Part shown: positions 42,899 to 51,956 of the stretch, piece after piece
Layout: the number at the start of each line of letters is the position of its first letter
Position numbering within the stretch: the stretch's first letter is position 1
Assembly: GCF_023347235.1 (NCBI RefSeq)
Contig: NZ_CP094467.1
Location: 248,001 to 312,000 of the forward strand
DNA from: Faecalibacterium sp. I4-1-79
Lineage (GTDB): Bacteria > Bacillota > Clostridia > Oscillospirales > Ruminococcaceae
Reading direction: 5' to 3'
Length of the DNA: 64,000 nucleotides
The notes under the pieces: model-generated
Seen by the model: the letters and a program-made list of their open reading frames with translations, nothing else
Databases searched by the model: none
Told to the model about the DNA's origin: nothing
Program-made: the position numbers and the translations under genes

Positions 42899-45174
42899 TG
42901 GACTATCAGGCGTATAAAAAGGAATTTCTGGAATCTCTGCGCAACGATTCGGCCATCAACGGGACGGATACGGAGGATGAATTCCTGAACAGGACATTGA
43001 GCCTTCTGGTTGACTATGATGAAGTTAATGATCCTGTCCGCTTTGGTATGGGCGACAAGAGAGGGCACGGAAATCGCCTGATGCGTGCAGATGGTTACTG
43101 TTTTGATGAAACGGATCACAGTCTGATCCTGTTCATCAGTGACTTTCAGGATTCAGAAAATGCCGCCAACCTCACCAGAAGCAGGGTTGACGAATTGTAT
43201 TGGAGATTGTATTATTTTCTGGATGAGGTCTGCAATGGCCGGATGGAGGACTACTTCGATGATTCGGATGACATCCTCCGGGTTGCAAGGATGTTCCGCA
43301 AGCGGATGACCTGCAATATCGACGACCCGCAGCTGATTCTGAAAATCAAGTTCTATGTTCTTACTAATAAGGAACTGGACACAGCTTTGCTGGATGCCAA
43401 TCTTCTGGAAACAACGATCCGGAAGAAAAAGGGAGCCGCAAAGAAAACCCGCACAACCAAAAAGATCAAGAAAGCAGACTTTAACGGTAAACCGCTGGAA
43501 ATCAACCTGTGGTATCCGGAACGTTTCTATGAAATGGAAATGACAAACAGCAATGAGCCGGTTGTCATTGATATCCCGAAGGATTTTTCTGAAGTCGGAG
43601 TTCATGGTATTCCGTGCATAAAGGGCGACATTGGTGAGAACCTTGGGTATGAAGCCTATATTGCAATCATTCCGGGAAAACTTCTGGCCGAGATATACAT
43701 TGCCTACGGAAGTAAGGTACTGGAAGGCAATGTCCGTGCCTTTCTGGGAACCAGTGGAAGCAAGAGTGTCAACAATGGTATAAAAAGAACAATAAACAAC
43801 GATGCAACAAAGTTCTTTACCTATAATAATGGAATAGCAACAACCGCAAAGGGCGTGGAAGTTGAGAATATCAATGGACAGAATCTGATTACAAAGATAG
43901 TGGATTTCCAGATCATCAACGGCGGACAGACGACCGCAACGCTGGCGGATGCTGTTCTGAAAAAGACCAACGTTGAGCTGGAAGGCATTTATGTCCCGAT
44001 GAAGCTGACTGTGATCGAGGACCGGGAAACGGAAAACGAGGACGGTGTCCGCTTCTATGACGAGATGGTGCAGGCAATTGCCCGCTATGCCAATAGCCAG
44101 AATAAGGTCACGGCAGCGGATCTGTTCTCCAATGACCCGTTCCATATCTGGATGGAAAAGATGTCGAAGAAGTGCCTTGCACCTCCGGCGAGATATACGA
44201 TCCCGACAGGCTGGTATTATGAGCGATCCCGTAAGAAATACCAGCAGGAACAGGTGAAACTTCGCGGCGATGAACTGAGGCGTTTCCAGAAAAAATTCCC
44301 GAAGGATCAGGTCATCACAAAAGAGCAGCTGGGTATGTACCTGACAACGGTTGCCTGCAAGCCACACATCGTTTCCAAAGGCAAGAACTGGGTCATGAAG
44401 GAATTCGGAAATGACATCAGCAAGGAATACCGTGGGAACAATGATTCCTTCAATGAATTCTACTTCAAAAAAGGAATCTGCGCAGCGATTATTTTCCGGG
44501 CTGTTGATAACTACCTTGAAAGTCATAAGGACAGCGAAAAACGTCCGACGGGCTTTTGGTACAAAGTGGGCGGCTATAAGCTCAATATTGTACCCTATAC
44601 GATTGCAAAAATCCTCAGCAAGATTCCGGATGGATATTCGCTGAACTGGAGTGCAATCTGGCAGAAACAGGCATTGTCGCCTGCATTCATGCATGAAATT
44701 GAAATTGTGACCAAGCAGACCAATGACTTCATTTGCGACAGCCATGGTATGATTGTCACGGAATACTGTAAAAAAGAATCTACATGGGAAGATTATAAGG
44801 CCGATAAAACATATACCCCTTCAGTAGCCTTTATGGATGAGCTGGTTCCTGTATCGCTTATCAAGGAGGAAGAAACTTCTGCGAAAAAAGAAGCCAAGGA
44901 ATCCAATGACCTCAAGGTTGTGATGGGTGTGGTTGCGTTGGGTCCTGGATATTGGAGCAAATTGATGAATGCTGGTATCAGGCGTTCAATGCTGTCTTAT
45001 CAGGAACAGACGTTGTTAAAGCAAGTCGTGCAGCTTTCATCGACGGGAAATATTCCTGTCTCCGCTTCAGGGAAGGTGCCGTACAAGACAATGAACATGA
45101 TCAGGTCGGTGCTTTCTATCAAGGAAAAACTGGAGTCGGAAGGAATATCAGTCACAAATGGAGAAAACGTATAA
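42898..45174 (+). CDS. AIPR (abortive infection phage resistance) protein
   Basis: 758 residues. The AIPR signature is in the middle: VRAFLGTSGSKSVNNGIKRT, FFTYNNGIATTAKGVEV and VDFQIINGGQTTATLADAVL. AIPR proteins (PF10592) are linked to phage abortive infection, but their biochemical activity is not settled. The basic stretch RKKKGAAKKTRTTKKIKKAD near residue 180 may bind nucleic acid. The 3' end overlaps the methyltransferase start by 17 bases. Confidence 0.88.
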   Translation: MDYQAYKKEFLESLRNDSAINGTDTEDEFLNRTLSLLVDYDEVNDPVRFGMGDKRGHGNRLMRADGYCFDETDHSLILFISDFQDSENAANLTRSRVDELYWRLYYFLDEVCNGRMEDYFDDSDDILRVARMFRKRMTCNIDDPQLILKIKFYVLTNKELDTALLDANLLETTIRKKKGAAKKTRTTKKIKKADFNGKPLEINLWYPERFYEMEMTNSNEPVVIDIPKDFSEVGVHGIPCIKGDIGENLGYEAYIAIIPGKLLAEIYIAYGSKVLEGNVRAFLGTSGSKSVNNGIKRTINNDATKFFTYNNGIATTAKGVEVENINGQNLITKIVDFQIINGGQTTATLADAVLKKTNVELEGIYVPMKLTVIEDRETENEDGVRFYDEMVQAIARYANSQNKVTAADLFSNDPFHIWMEKMSKKCLAPPARYTIPTGWYYERSRKKYQQEQVKLRGDELRRFQKKFPKDQVITKEQLGMYLTTVACKPHIVSKGKNWVMKEFGNDISKEYRGNNDSFNEFYFKKGICAAIIFRAVDNYLESHKDSEKRPTGFWYKVGGYKLNIVPYTIAKILSKIPDGYSLNWSAIWQKQALSPAFMHEIEIVTKQTNDFICDSHGMIVTEYCKKESTWEDYKADKTYTPSVAFMDELVPVSLIKEEETSAKKEAKESNDLKVVMGVVALGPGYWSKLMNAGIRRSMLSYQEQTLLKQVVQLSSTGNIPVSASGKVPYKTMNMIRSVLSIKEKLESEGISVTNGENV

Positions 45175-46453
45175 TATTGTTGAATTGTTCAGCGGCATCG
45201 GAAGTCAAGCAGCTGCACTGAAAAATCTTGGTGTAAAGATAAATACAGTCGGAACAAGCGAGTGGGATGTCCATGCAATCGTAGCCTATGATATGATTCA
45301 TGGAGGAACAGATATTCCGGCGGATATTGCGCGGATGTCCAAGGATGAACTCCTTGAAAAAATGAGCCACTATACATTCAGCAATTCAGGAAAGGCACCA
45401 CTGGAATATGAAGCTCTGCGTACATATTCAGTGGAATCCCTGCGATACATCTATACCAGCATCAAGCGAAATCATAACTTTGTCGATATAAGTGCTCTGG
45501 AAGGAAAGGAAATGCCGGACGGAATAGATATTCTCACCTATTCTTTTCCCTGTCAGGATCTTTCCAACGTCGGTGCATTCCACGGCTACAACAAAGGAAT
45601 AGACAAGGATTCGGGCAGCCGATCCAGCTTGCTGTGGCAGGTAGGAAGAGTACTTACAGAGATGAAGGATACAGGAAAAACGCTGCCCCGGTTTTTGCTG
45701 ATGGAAAATGTCCCGACACTTCTCTCCCAGCGCCACAAGAAAAATTTTGAAACATGGATCGGCGAGCTGAGCAAGTTGGGGTACGTCAGCAAATACTACC
45801 AGCTGAATGCTTCGTCTTTTGGCCTCCCCCAGAACCGCCCCCGCCTTTTGATGATCAGTGTATATGTCGGAGACGATGAAAACAAAAAATCGCTGACGGA
45901 AGATTATTTTGCAAGAAAAAGCAGTCCGGAGGATGTCGTGAACGATTTCCATACATCCGGGCACTATAAAGCAATAAAAATCCGTGATCTGCTCCGGAAT
46001 GACTATCGGAACCCGATCTGGTTTGAGGAGGCAGTGGAGTGTACTCCCAACGATACTGTATCCAGAAGAAAAATCTGGGAAGATAATCCGCAGATTGTTC
46101 TGGAGGGAAATATTATCAATCCGGAAATTGATACAATCCGAACGATCACTACCAAACAGGACCGGAACCCGAACTCCGGTAATCTGTATTTTGACAGCGG
46201 AATTGAAGGAAAAGGAAAGTTCAGATACCTGACTCCCCGTGAATGTATGCTGTTTATGGGATTCAAGGATACGGATTATTGGAAATTGAAAAACAATAAT
46301 GTCGCATTCCATAAAGGTGACCAATTATTTTCAAGAGATAAGATAATCCGGATGGCAGGAAACAGCATTCCTGTGAAATTGCTGGAAGGCGTTTTCTGGC
46401 AGATTCTCCAGATTGATAAGCTGATGGATAAAGACGATGGATGTTCACAGTAA
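45158..46453 (+). CDS. DNA (cytosine-5) methyltransferase
   Basis: 431 residues. Motif I VELFSGIGSQAAALKNLG, motif IV SFPCQDLSNVG with catalytic Cys132, motif VI LMENVPTLLS, motif VIII LPQNRPRLLMIS, motif X RMAGNSIPVKLLEGVF. All are in canonical order, so it should be active. The target sequence cannot be read from the protein. It overlaps AIPR at the start and Vsr at the end by 17 bases each and probably protects self DNA from the Z1 module. Confidence 0.93.
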   Translation: MEKTYNIVELFSGIGSQAAALKNLGVKINTVGTSEWDVHAIVAYDMIHGGTDIPADIARMSKDELLEKMSHYTFSNSGKAPLEYEALRTYSVESLRYIYTSIKRNHNFVDISALEGKEMPDGIDILTYSFPCQDLSNVGAFHGYNKGIDKDSGSRSSLLWQVGRVLTEMKDTGKTLPRFLLMENVPTLLSQRHKKNFETWIGELSKLGYVSKYYQLNASSFGLPQNRPRLLMISVYVGDDENKKSLTEDYFARKSSPEDVVNDFHTSGHYKAIKIRDLLRNDYRNPIWFEEAVECTPNDTVSRRKIWEDNPQIVLEGNIINPEIDTIRTITTKQDRNPNSGNLYFDSGIEGKGKFRYLTPRECMLFMGFKDTDYWKLKNNNVAFHKGDQLFSRDKIIRMAGNSIPVKLLEGVFWQILQIDKLMDKDDGCSQ

Positions 46454-46880
46454 AGCCGTCCGTAGCTATAATATGTCCTGCATACATGGCAAGGACACGA
46501 AGCCGGAAGAGATTGTAAGGAAATATTTATTTTCAAAGGGATTCCGTTACCGGAAGAATGACAAAAAACTTCCGGGAAGCCCGGATGTTGTGTTACCGAA
46601 GTACAGAACCGTTATATTCGTGAATGGATGTTTCTGGCATGGGCATGATGGGTGCAGATATTTTGTCTGGCCCAAAAACAATGCGGAATTCTGGCATAAT
46701 AAGATAAAAACCAATATTGAACGGGATGCCCGGAAGAAAAAGCAGCTTGAAGATGCAGGCTGGAATGTGATAGTTGTCTGGGAATGCCAATTGCGTCCGG
46801 AAAAACGTGATAAAACATTGGAAGAATTGGAAAGTATGCTCAAAACAAGATTGGAAATGCGTCACAGAAAAGACAGCTGA
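46437..46880 (+). CDS. vsr: Very short patch repair endonuclease
   Basis: 147 residues. VRSYNMSCIHGKDTKPEEIV, then LPGSPDVVLPKYRTVIFVNG (Asp50) and CFWHGHDGCRYF (His68, His70) are the Vsr active-site motifs. The enzyme nicks at T:G mismatches left by deamination of methylated cytosine, so it protects the sites of the adjacent C5 methyltransferase. Confidence 0.93.
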   Translation: MDVHSKAVRSYNMSCIHGKDTKPEEIVRKYLFSKGFRYRKNDKKLPGSPDVVLPKYRTVIFVNGCFWHGHDGCRYFVWPKNNAEFWHNKIKTNIERDARKKKQLEDAGWNVIVVWECQLRPEKRDKTLEELESMLKTRLEMRHRKDS

Positions 46881-46897
46881 TAAGGAGGACAGTCATT

Positions 46898-47257
46898 ATG
46901 CCAAGACCCAAAGGAAGCAAGAATAAAGCGAAAACTCCGGTGGTCATCATTGATTATGTAGCTGAACTGGAGAAAAAAATCTCAGAGAAGAACACCTTGG
47001 AAGCAGATATTACAGCATTGGAGGCTGACGTTGATGGGCTGAAGGTGCAGCTCAAAGAGAAGAAGACTGCACTGAAAGCACTTGACAAGGAGATTGCAGC
47101 ATTGGAACGGAAAAAGTCCCGTCAGGATGCTGAAACGTTGAGGAAAGCCCAGAAAGAAGAAATCGACAAGGCGATTCAGCAACTTTTGGACGATGGGATG
47201 AGTATGGAACAAATTTTGGAAAAATTGTCATGTGGGAACATTAGCAATCAAAAATAA
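46898..47257 (+). CDS. AT-hook plus coiled-coil small protein
   Basis: 119 residues. The N-terminus MPRPKGSKNKAKTP is an AT-hook-like basic motif. Residues 20-85 form a strong coiled coil (heptads such as LEADITALEADVDGLKVQLK), and the last 35 residues have a helix (IQQLLDDGMSMEQILEKL). GGAGG is upstream. No family recognised. It lies 17 bases after vsr and 40 bases before the ParB-like gene, so it may belong to either system as a DNA-binding dimer. Confidence 0.65.
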   Translation: MPRPKGSKNKAKTPVVIIDYVAELEKKISEKNTLEADITALEADVDGLKVQLKEKKTALKALDKEIAALERKKSRQDAETLRKAQKEEIDKAIQQLLDDGMSMEQILEKLSCGNISNQK

Positions 47258-47297
47258 ATACATGGAAAATTGCAGAGAATGAAAGAAGGAATTTGAA

Positions 47298-48452
47298 ATG
47301 GATTGTTTGTTTGATAAACGTGGTGACTGTATGTCAATCGCATTTACAATTTCATATTCTGAATATAAGGAACTTATTGATCATGCATATAAGAATCGTG
47401 GTGGAATCGATGGACAACGTGGTACATTAAAAACGAGTACGGCGATTAGAATTCGCAAACGAATGGTAGAGGATATTACAAAAGGAACAATTTTGCCACC
47501 ATTGGTAATAGGTGCGGCTGTTAAAGAAGCTGATTATAATGAGTTTGAAAAGAAGAACGAAGAAGCATTGCTGATATGGCTAAAAGAAAATGCATCAAGC
47601 CTCTCACTGATTGATGGAATGCAAAGAACGACTGCAATGTTCGAAGCGGAGAAAAGCATTGATTTAAGCGAGTATAAAATTCGTATAGAGTTATGGCTTG
47701 CACACACTGTAAATAATTTGATTTATCGGATGCTTGTTTTGAACTCGGGGCAAGTTCCGTGGGATGTGAGAAGACAACTGGAAACCGTTTTCGGATCAAT
47801 TGTATCTCAGCTACAAATGGATTTGCCGGAACTCTCTATTTTTACGGAAGAAGAGTCTAGGAGACGTGCAAAAGCTGGTCAATATCAAGCCAATCGCATT
47901 CTTGAATTGTATTTGGCATTTGGTTCAAGAAAAGAAAAAATCGACATTAAAGAGCGTTTATCTGACGAATTTGTTAGACTTGATTTTTTGGAATTAACCT
48001 CGGATACAGATTCAACATTGGAATTTGAAGAAGCACTTCGATTGATGACGCAATTAGATCGAATTTTTGAGAGAGTTGATGCAGTAGAAAGTGAAAGATT
48101 CAAATCAGGAACAGATGTCTTTGGAAGCCAGCCAGCATGTGTGGGTTTTATTGTAGCAACATCAATCTTAATGTTGGGACGTCCAGGAAGTTCCCAGTCC
48201 AAGGAAAGCCTCGAAAAAAGATGGAGCGAGAAAAAAGCTGGATTTAATAGCATTGTTGAAAAAGCTCAAAAAATGAACAAAGAGGAATTGACTGAATTTC
48301 TTGCCCTTCAAACCTTGTCAGAAAAACTGGCAGGTCGAAAATCCGGAAAAGTAGGTGATTTTGAAAGAGAATTCTTTAGGACGGCATTTTCGACATTGTA
48401 TGATGAGGGGGAAGATTTGACCTCTTTTGAAGTATGTTGGAATGCATACTGA
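47298..48452 (+). CDS. ParB/DGQR-like protein (DUF262/DndB-like)
   Basis: 384 residues. ITKGTILPPLVIG followed by SLSLIDGMQRTTAM (IDGMQR at 105-110) matches the DGQxR core of DUF262, DndB and related ParB-like domains. The rest is helical without known motifs (FVRLDFLELTSDTD, LEKRWSEKKAGFNSIV). Codon use is much more A/T-rich than the methyltransferase operon, suggesting a separate origin. It is 10 bases from the next gene and has AAGGA 8 bases ahead of its start. It is probably a sensor or regulatory half of a two-gene system. Confidence 0.6.
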   Translation: MDCLFDKRGDCMSIAFTISYSEYKELIDHAYKNRGGIDGQRGTLKTSTAIRIRKRMVEDITKGTILPPLVIGAAVKEADYNEFEKKNEEALLIWLKENASSLSLIDGMQRTTAMFEAEKSIDLSEYKIRIELWLAHTVNNLIYRMLVLNSGQVPWDVRRQLETVFGSIVSQLQMDLPELSIFTEEESRRRAKAGQYQANRILELYLAFGSRKEKIDIKERLSDEFVRLDFLELTSDTDSTLEFEEALRLMTQLDRIFERVDAVESERFKSGTDVFGSQPACVGFIVATSILMLGRPGSSQSKESLEKRWSEKKAGFNSIVEKAQKMNKEELTEFLALQTLSEKLAGRKSGKVGDFEREFFRTAFSTLYDEGEDLTSFEVCWNAY

Positions 48453-48461
48453 GGGTGAAAA

Positions 48462-49478
48462 ATGTCACGAAGTATGATAGATGCCAATAAAAAGTTCTTT
48501 GAGAATATAATAAATTCAGTCGGCGATGATAACGTGGAATATATTGCACAATGCCCTCGATATATTAGCACAGATGAAAATTCAAAATCATGGCTCAAAA
48601 ATGCTAAGATAAAGAGAATACATCGCTTTTCCAAATCAACCTGTGCATTGCTTATAGAACACGGCGAATATTATATTTGTACAGTAAATGTCAATGTTGT
48701 ACAAGCAGAAATTGACGGCATGGTAATAGAGCCGGTAAATGCTGGATTGGCAACATTATTGGGTTCAGAGGGATATTTGACAAAAACTTTTTCTGTTGAT
48801 ACCCGAGCTGAGATTTTCGATAAAGTATTGTATGATACATATGATATTCATGAATATGCAGGACATAACTGGGAAGATATAAAAGGACTTTTTCCTTCGA
48901 TTAATTGCTTTCGTCTGAAAAATATGACTCAAATGGATTTTGATAGAAATGCGTTTTATTCACAGTTATGTAAGATTGCTTATGAAAATGAGTTGTGCAA
49001 TAATCCGATGAGTGTGATTTCTCGAAATACTTGGGAAAAAGTGTTTTATGAATCCAATGAAAGCTTGAATTACAATCATTTATTATTAGCGTATACAGCT
49101 CTTTCTTGGGATTTGACCTATTTGTATTTATATCAATGCTTGGAAGATAAATTTGTTGAAAAATCAGTTGAAAAATTAAATGAAAGATTAGGGGTTGATC
49201 TATCGGAAAAAGAACTTGGACATATTTTGTATCAAGAGTTGGAGTGGCAACCGAGAGATATTGAAAGCATTGAAAGAATTATACAGGGATGCTCACCGGA
49301 ATCTATAGCGATTAAACTCTTGACGGAATGCGCCAACGGGGAAAAGTTGCCCAAATTTGTTTATTCTGTCAGAAATGAAATTGTACATGAAACAAGAGAT
49401 CCGATGATTGGATTAGACGCAAATGATCGTTGGGAAAAACTCATAACAGGTATGCTGAATTTAATAAAGGATATCTAA
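48462..49478 (+). CDS. Unknown protein with C-terminal HEPN-like motif
   Basis: 338 residues, no overall family recognised. The C-terminal region FVYSVRNEIVHETRDP has the R-x4-H motif (Arg304, His309) of HEPN ribonucleases, within a helical segment, as in ApeA-like HEPN domains. The N-terminal half is mixed alpha/beta (TCALLIEHGEYYICTVNVNV) and may recognise a ligand. GAGGGTG precedes the start. It follows the ParB/DGQR-like gene closely and ends at a strong terminator, so the pair looks like a self-contained unit with this protein as toxin. Confidence 0.5.
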   Translation: MSRSMIDANKKFFENIINSVGDDNVEYIAQCPRYISTDENSKSWLKNAKIKRIHRFSKSTCALLIEHGEYYICTVNVNVVQAEIDGMVIEPVNAGLATLLGSEGYLTKTFSVDTRAEIFDKVLYDTYDIHEYAGHNWEDIKGLFPSINCFRLKNMTQMDFDRNAFYSQLCKIAYENELCNNPMSVISRNTWEKVFYESNESLNYNHLLLAYTALSWDLTYLYLYQCLEDKFVEKSVEKLNERLGVDLSEKELGHILYQELEWQPRDIESIERIIQGCSPESIAIKLLTECANGEKLPKFVYSVRNEIVHETRDPMIGLDANDRWEKLITGMLNLIKDI

Positions 49479-49537
49479 TCAATCACCACAATAAGTTTCG
49501 ATTATATGATGTGAACCCGAAGCGTATGCCAAACGAT

Positions 49538-49578
49538 AAGGTCTATAGATCGGAGACTTATTCCAATCTATAGACCTT
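49538..49578. terminator. Bidirectional terminator between defence operons
   Basis: Perfect 13-bp stem AAGGTCTATAGAT / ATCTATAGACCTT with TTGTTG after it. It separates the plus-strand defence genes from the minus-strand Rlo operon. Confidence 0.75.
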
Positions 49579-49608
49579 GTTGTATCCATCGGCTGATACA
49601 AATTGATA

Positions 49609-49998
49609 CTAATTAGCATCAATAAACTTTTGATATTCAGCCATAATTTTCCTTGCCCTGCCGCGGGTGGTATCCTCAAAGGTCTCATCTTCACTGAAGC
49701 GCAGCCAGAAAGGGTCCTCCATCAGGCAGGCATCGGTGCGCTTTACGATTTCCCAAGCGTTGTAGTCAGGCAGGCCCATCATCTCCAGAATCTCCTTGCA
49801 GTCCATCCGATTTCGGGGAAAGATGCGCTTCTTTGCCCAGACGACCACATCGACCAGTGGGACTTTGCGGCTGCTGCCGATAAAGAGGTTCAAGGGCAGG
49901 TCGTACTGTGGCACCCCCTCATTGGCGCAGAGATACTGCCCATCTTCGCTCAAATGAGCGATTTCCTTTTCATCCAGCATCAATTTCAGGTAAGCCAT
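49609..49998 (-). CDS. Unknown third gene of the rloAB operon
   Basis: 129 residues from the ATG at 49998 with GAGAGGTG upstream. It starts MAYLKLMLDEKEIAHLSEDG; later parts include SSRKVPLVDVVVWAKKRIFP and a conserved-looking ACLMEDPFWLRFSEDETFED. The last segment is loosely like small proteins that sit beside HipA toxins, but this is weak. It lies 11 bases after rloB, so it is cotranscribed with rloA and rloB and may be an accessory or antidote. Confidence 0.6.
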   Translation of the reverse strand: MAYLKLMLDEKEIAHLSEDGQYLCANEGVPQYDLPLNLFIGSSRKVPLVDVVVWAKKRIFPRNRMDCKEILEMMGLPDYNAWEIVKRTDACLMEDPFWLRFSEDETFEDTTRGRARKIMAEYQKFIDAN

Positions 49999-50009
49999 AA
50001 AGACACCTC

Positions 50010-50633
50010 TCAAACTTTGGAGTTCAGGTATTCGACAAGCTCCCAAACGGTTGTTAGTGGATTGCTTTGTCGAGATATCAGCTCTGTGTCTTGATTCCGG
50101 ACTTGTTCAGCCCGTGCTTTTGCCCGCTGGATTGCAGTGGATTGCAAAGGCTTCAAAACGTCAAAGTAATCCTTGTTTTTCTCATAATCAGGAAGTCTGC
50201 CCGGCTGTTTCAGCAATCGAATCAATGCTTGGCAATCTTCAACCTCTGTCTGCTGATTTACAAAATGTAGTAGGAACCACAACTCGAAAGACGGGTTAGA
50301 ATAGGCCAAATGATAGCCTTCCTTTTGAGCGGACTGTTTGGCACGCAGAAGAACCTCGTTGGAGTTATCGTCACGGTCAAATACGCACCAGATGGAGTCG
50401 CCATCTTCCGGGTAGTATGGATTATTGCCCATAGTGGCTTTGGCTTTTTGCACAAGCCTGTCGGCAGATTTATACTGAGAAGAAATCGGGATGATGTCGA
50501 TGTTACAGCCCCGACTTCGGAAACGCTTGAAATACCGAATCTCCGTTTCGCTGCCCTCGCAGATAAGATACACGACCGGGTTGCGCTTTCTGGTGTGGGT
50601 AGACTTGCGGCTGATCTCTTTTATTCTGCCCAT
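50010..50633 (-). CDS. rloB: RloB family (AbiLii-like) protein
   Basis: 207 residues. VYLICEGSETEIRYFKRF (Toprim-like Glu), IWCVFDRDDNSNEVL (DxD) and SNPSFELWFLLHF, the FELW hallmark, identify the RloB family. RloB is the partner of RloA ATPases and homologous to AbiLii of the lactococcal AbiL abortive-infection pair. The Toprim fold suggests nuclease activity. The start overlaps rloA by 13 bases. Confidence 0.9.
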   Translation of the reverse strand: MGRIKEISRKSTHTRKRNPVVYLICEGSETEIRYFKRFRSRGCNIDIIPISSQYKSADRLVQKAKATMGNNPYYPEDGDSIWCVFDRDDNSNEVLLRAKQSAQKEGYHLAYSNPSFELWFLLHFVNQQTEVEDCQALIRLLKQPGRLPDYEKNKDYFDVLKPLQSTAIQRAKARAEQVRNQDTELISRQSNPLTTVWELVEYLNSKV

Positions 50634-51805
50634 GCTGCATCCCCTCCAATGAACGGAATCGCACCGTAGCGACCTTGTAAATAGCCCTTGGAGATGTTCT
50701 CGCCTTTCCGGGGAGAAAACTCGGTCAGGGCGTAAATATCGGTCTGCATGGTCTTTTCGTTCTTCTCTGCAAACCAGATCTGATCCCGGCGCAGCAGGGT
50801 CAGGTCGAGAAGCCCTGTGTCATGTGTAGTAAAAATGAGCTGGGCGTGGTTTGTGTTAATGGCAGCATCCTGCACCATCTCGATCAGATGTCGTGTCAAG
50901 AGTGGGTGCATACTGGATTCGATCTCGTCTACGACCAGCACAGCCCCGGATTCCAGTGCGGTGAGCCACATTCCGATGCGGGAGAAGAAACGCTGTGTGC
51001 CGACCGATTCCAGCCCAAGAGGAAGCCAGAATCCCTTGGAAGTGCCCTCCCCGGAATCCAGCGTGTGCAGGGCAGAGATGATCGGTTCGTCCTTGGAGCC
51101 GGTAATGCGGATGTCCTTGATGCCGAGGTCTGCATACAGCATTTCATGCAGGATACGTCTCTTTTCAGAGCCGCCCTGCCGGATGGCAGACAAGGTGGCA
51201 TCCAGCTGCATTTCGGTTCCCATAAAGCCGGTCAGTTTCTCAAAGAACCACAGATACGCCTTTTCAGTCTGGGGGCAGTTCCATTCGTTGGAGCTGGACA
51301 GGTAAAGCCGATTTTCTGCGGTGCGTCCGGCAAGGGTAAACTGCTCCTGAATATTCTCGCGGAACTGATAACCATTGCCTTCTCTGGAAAAAATCAGAGC
51401 CTCCCGACCATTGGGCCAGTGATAGAGATATTCGGTCAGGATTTTGGCTTTATCGAAAGAGAATCCGTAGGCATATTTAATGCCGTTGTAGAAGTAGATG
51501 ACCTCAAAACTGGTGGGCTGCGGAGGCTGTTCTGTAAAAGCAAACGGTTCCTGCGGCAGAGCTTCGCCCTTGAGCAGCTTGGCATACCGTCCGCAGACCA
51601 TCTCACGCATGAGCAGGAGTGCATGGAGGACGTTGCTCTTTCCAGCTGCATTTGCGCCGTACAGCGCAAGGACAGGCACGAGCTGTTTCTTCTCGTCCGG
51701 CGAAATCAGGCAATCAGACAGACTTTTATCCGTAGATGCTTTCAAGCTGATAATAGCCGTGTCCTTGATGGAGCGGTGGTTGGTGACTGAAAATTGAAGC
51801 AGCAT
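50621..51805 (-). CDS. rloA: RloA family (AbiLi-like) AAA ATPase
   Basis: 394 residues. QFSVTNHRSIKDTAIISLKA is the typical start of OLD/Rlo ATPases. Walker A is GANAAGKS (about 50-57); Walker B LVVDEIESSMHPLL near residue 290; FTTHDTGLLDLTLLRRDQIW gives the conserved sensor histidine region. It senses or drives the partner nuclease RloB. It is first in the three-gene operon. Confidence 0.92.
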   Translation of the reverse strand: MLLQFSVTNHRSIKDTAIISLKASTDKSLSDCLISPDEKKQLVPVLALYGANAAGKSNVLHALLLMREMVCGRYAKLLKGEALPQEPFAFTEQPPQPTSFEVIYFYNGIKYAYGFSFDKAKILTEYLYHWPNGREALIFSREGNGYQFRENIQEQFTLAGRTAENRLYLSSSNEWNCPQTEKAYLWFFEKLTGFMGTEMQLDATLSAIRQGGSEKRRILHEMLYADLGIKDIRITGSKDEPIISALHTLDSGEGTSKGFWLPLGLESVGTQRFFSRIGMWLTALESGAVLVVDEIESSMHPLLTRHLIEMVQDAAINTNHAQLIFTTHDTGLLDLTLLRRDQIWFAEKNEKTMQTDIYALTEFSPRKGENISKGYLQGRYGAIPFIGGDAAWAE

Positions 51806-51956
51806 CGCGATTCCTCCCAGATGATTTTCTGAATCCAGTGTACTCTATTCTGGGCGAAAAGTCAAATTTTGATTTTGAAATTTGCAAATATTCAGCAAAA
51901 ATCAAGAATAAAATCTAGAATATCGGCTTTTGATACCGTTCAGATGCTATCAGAAA

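Noticed and set aside
37655-46880. Classical type II restriction-modification operon
   Set aside because: A methylase and Vsr are present, but the partner genes are the ATPase/Z1/PD-(D/E)XK/AIPR set and not a stand-alone restriction enzyme.
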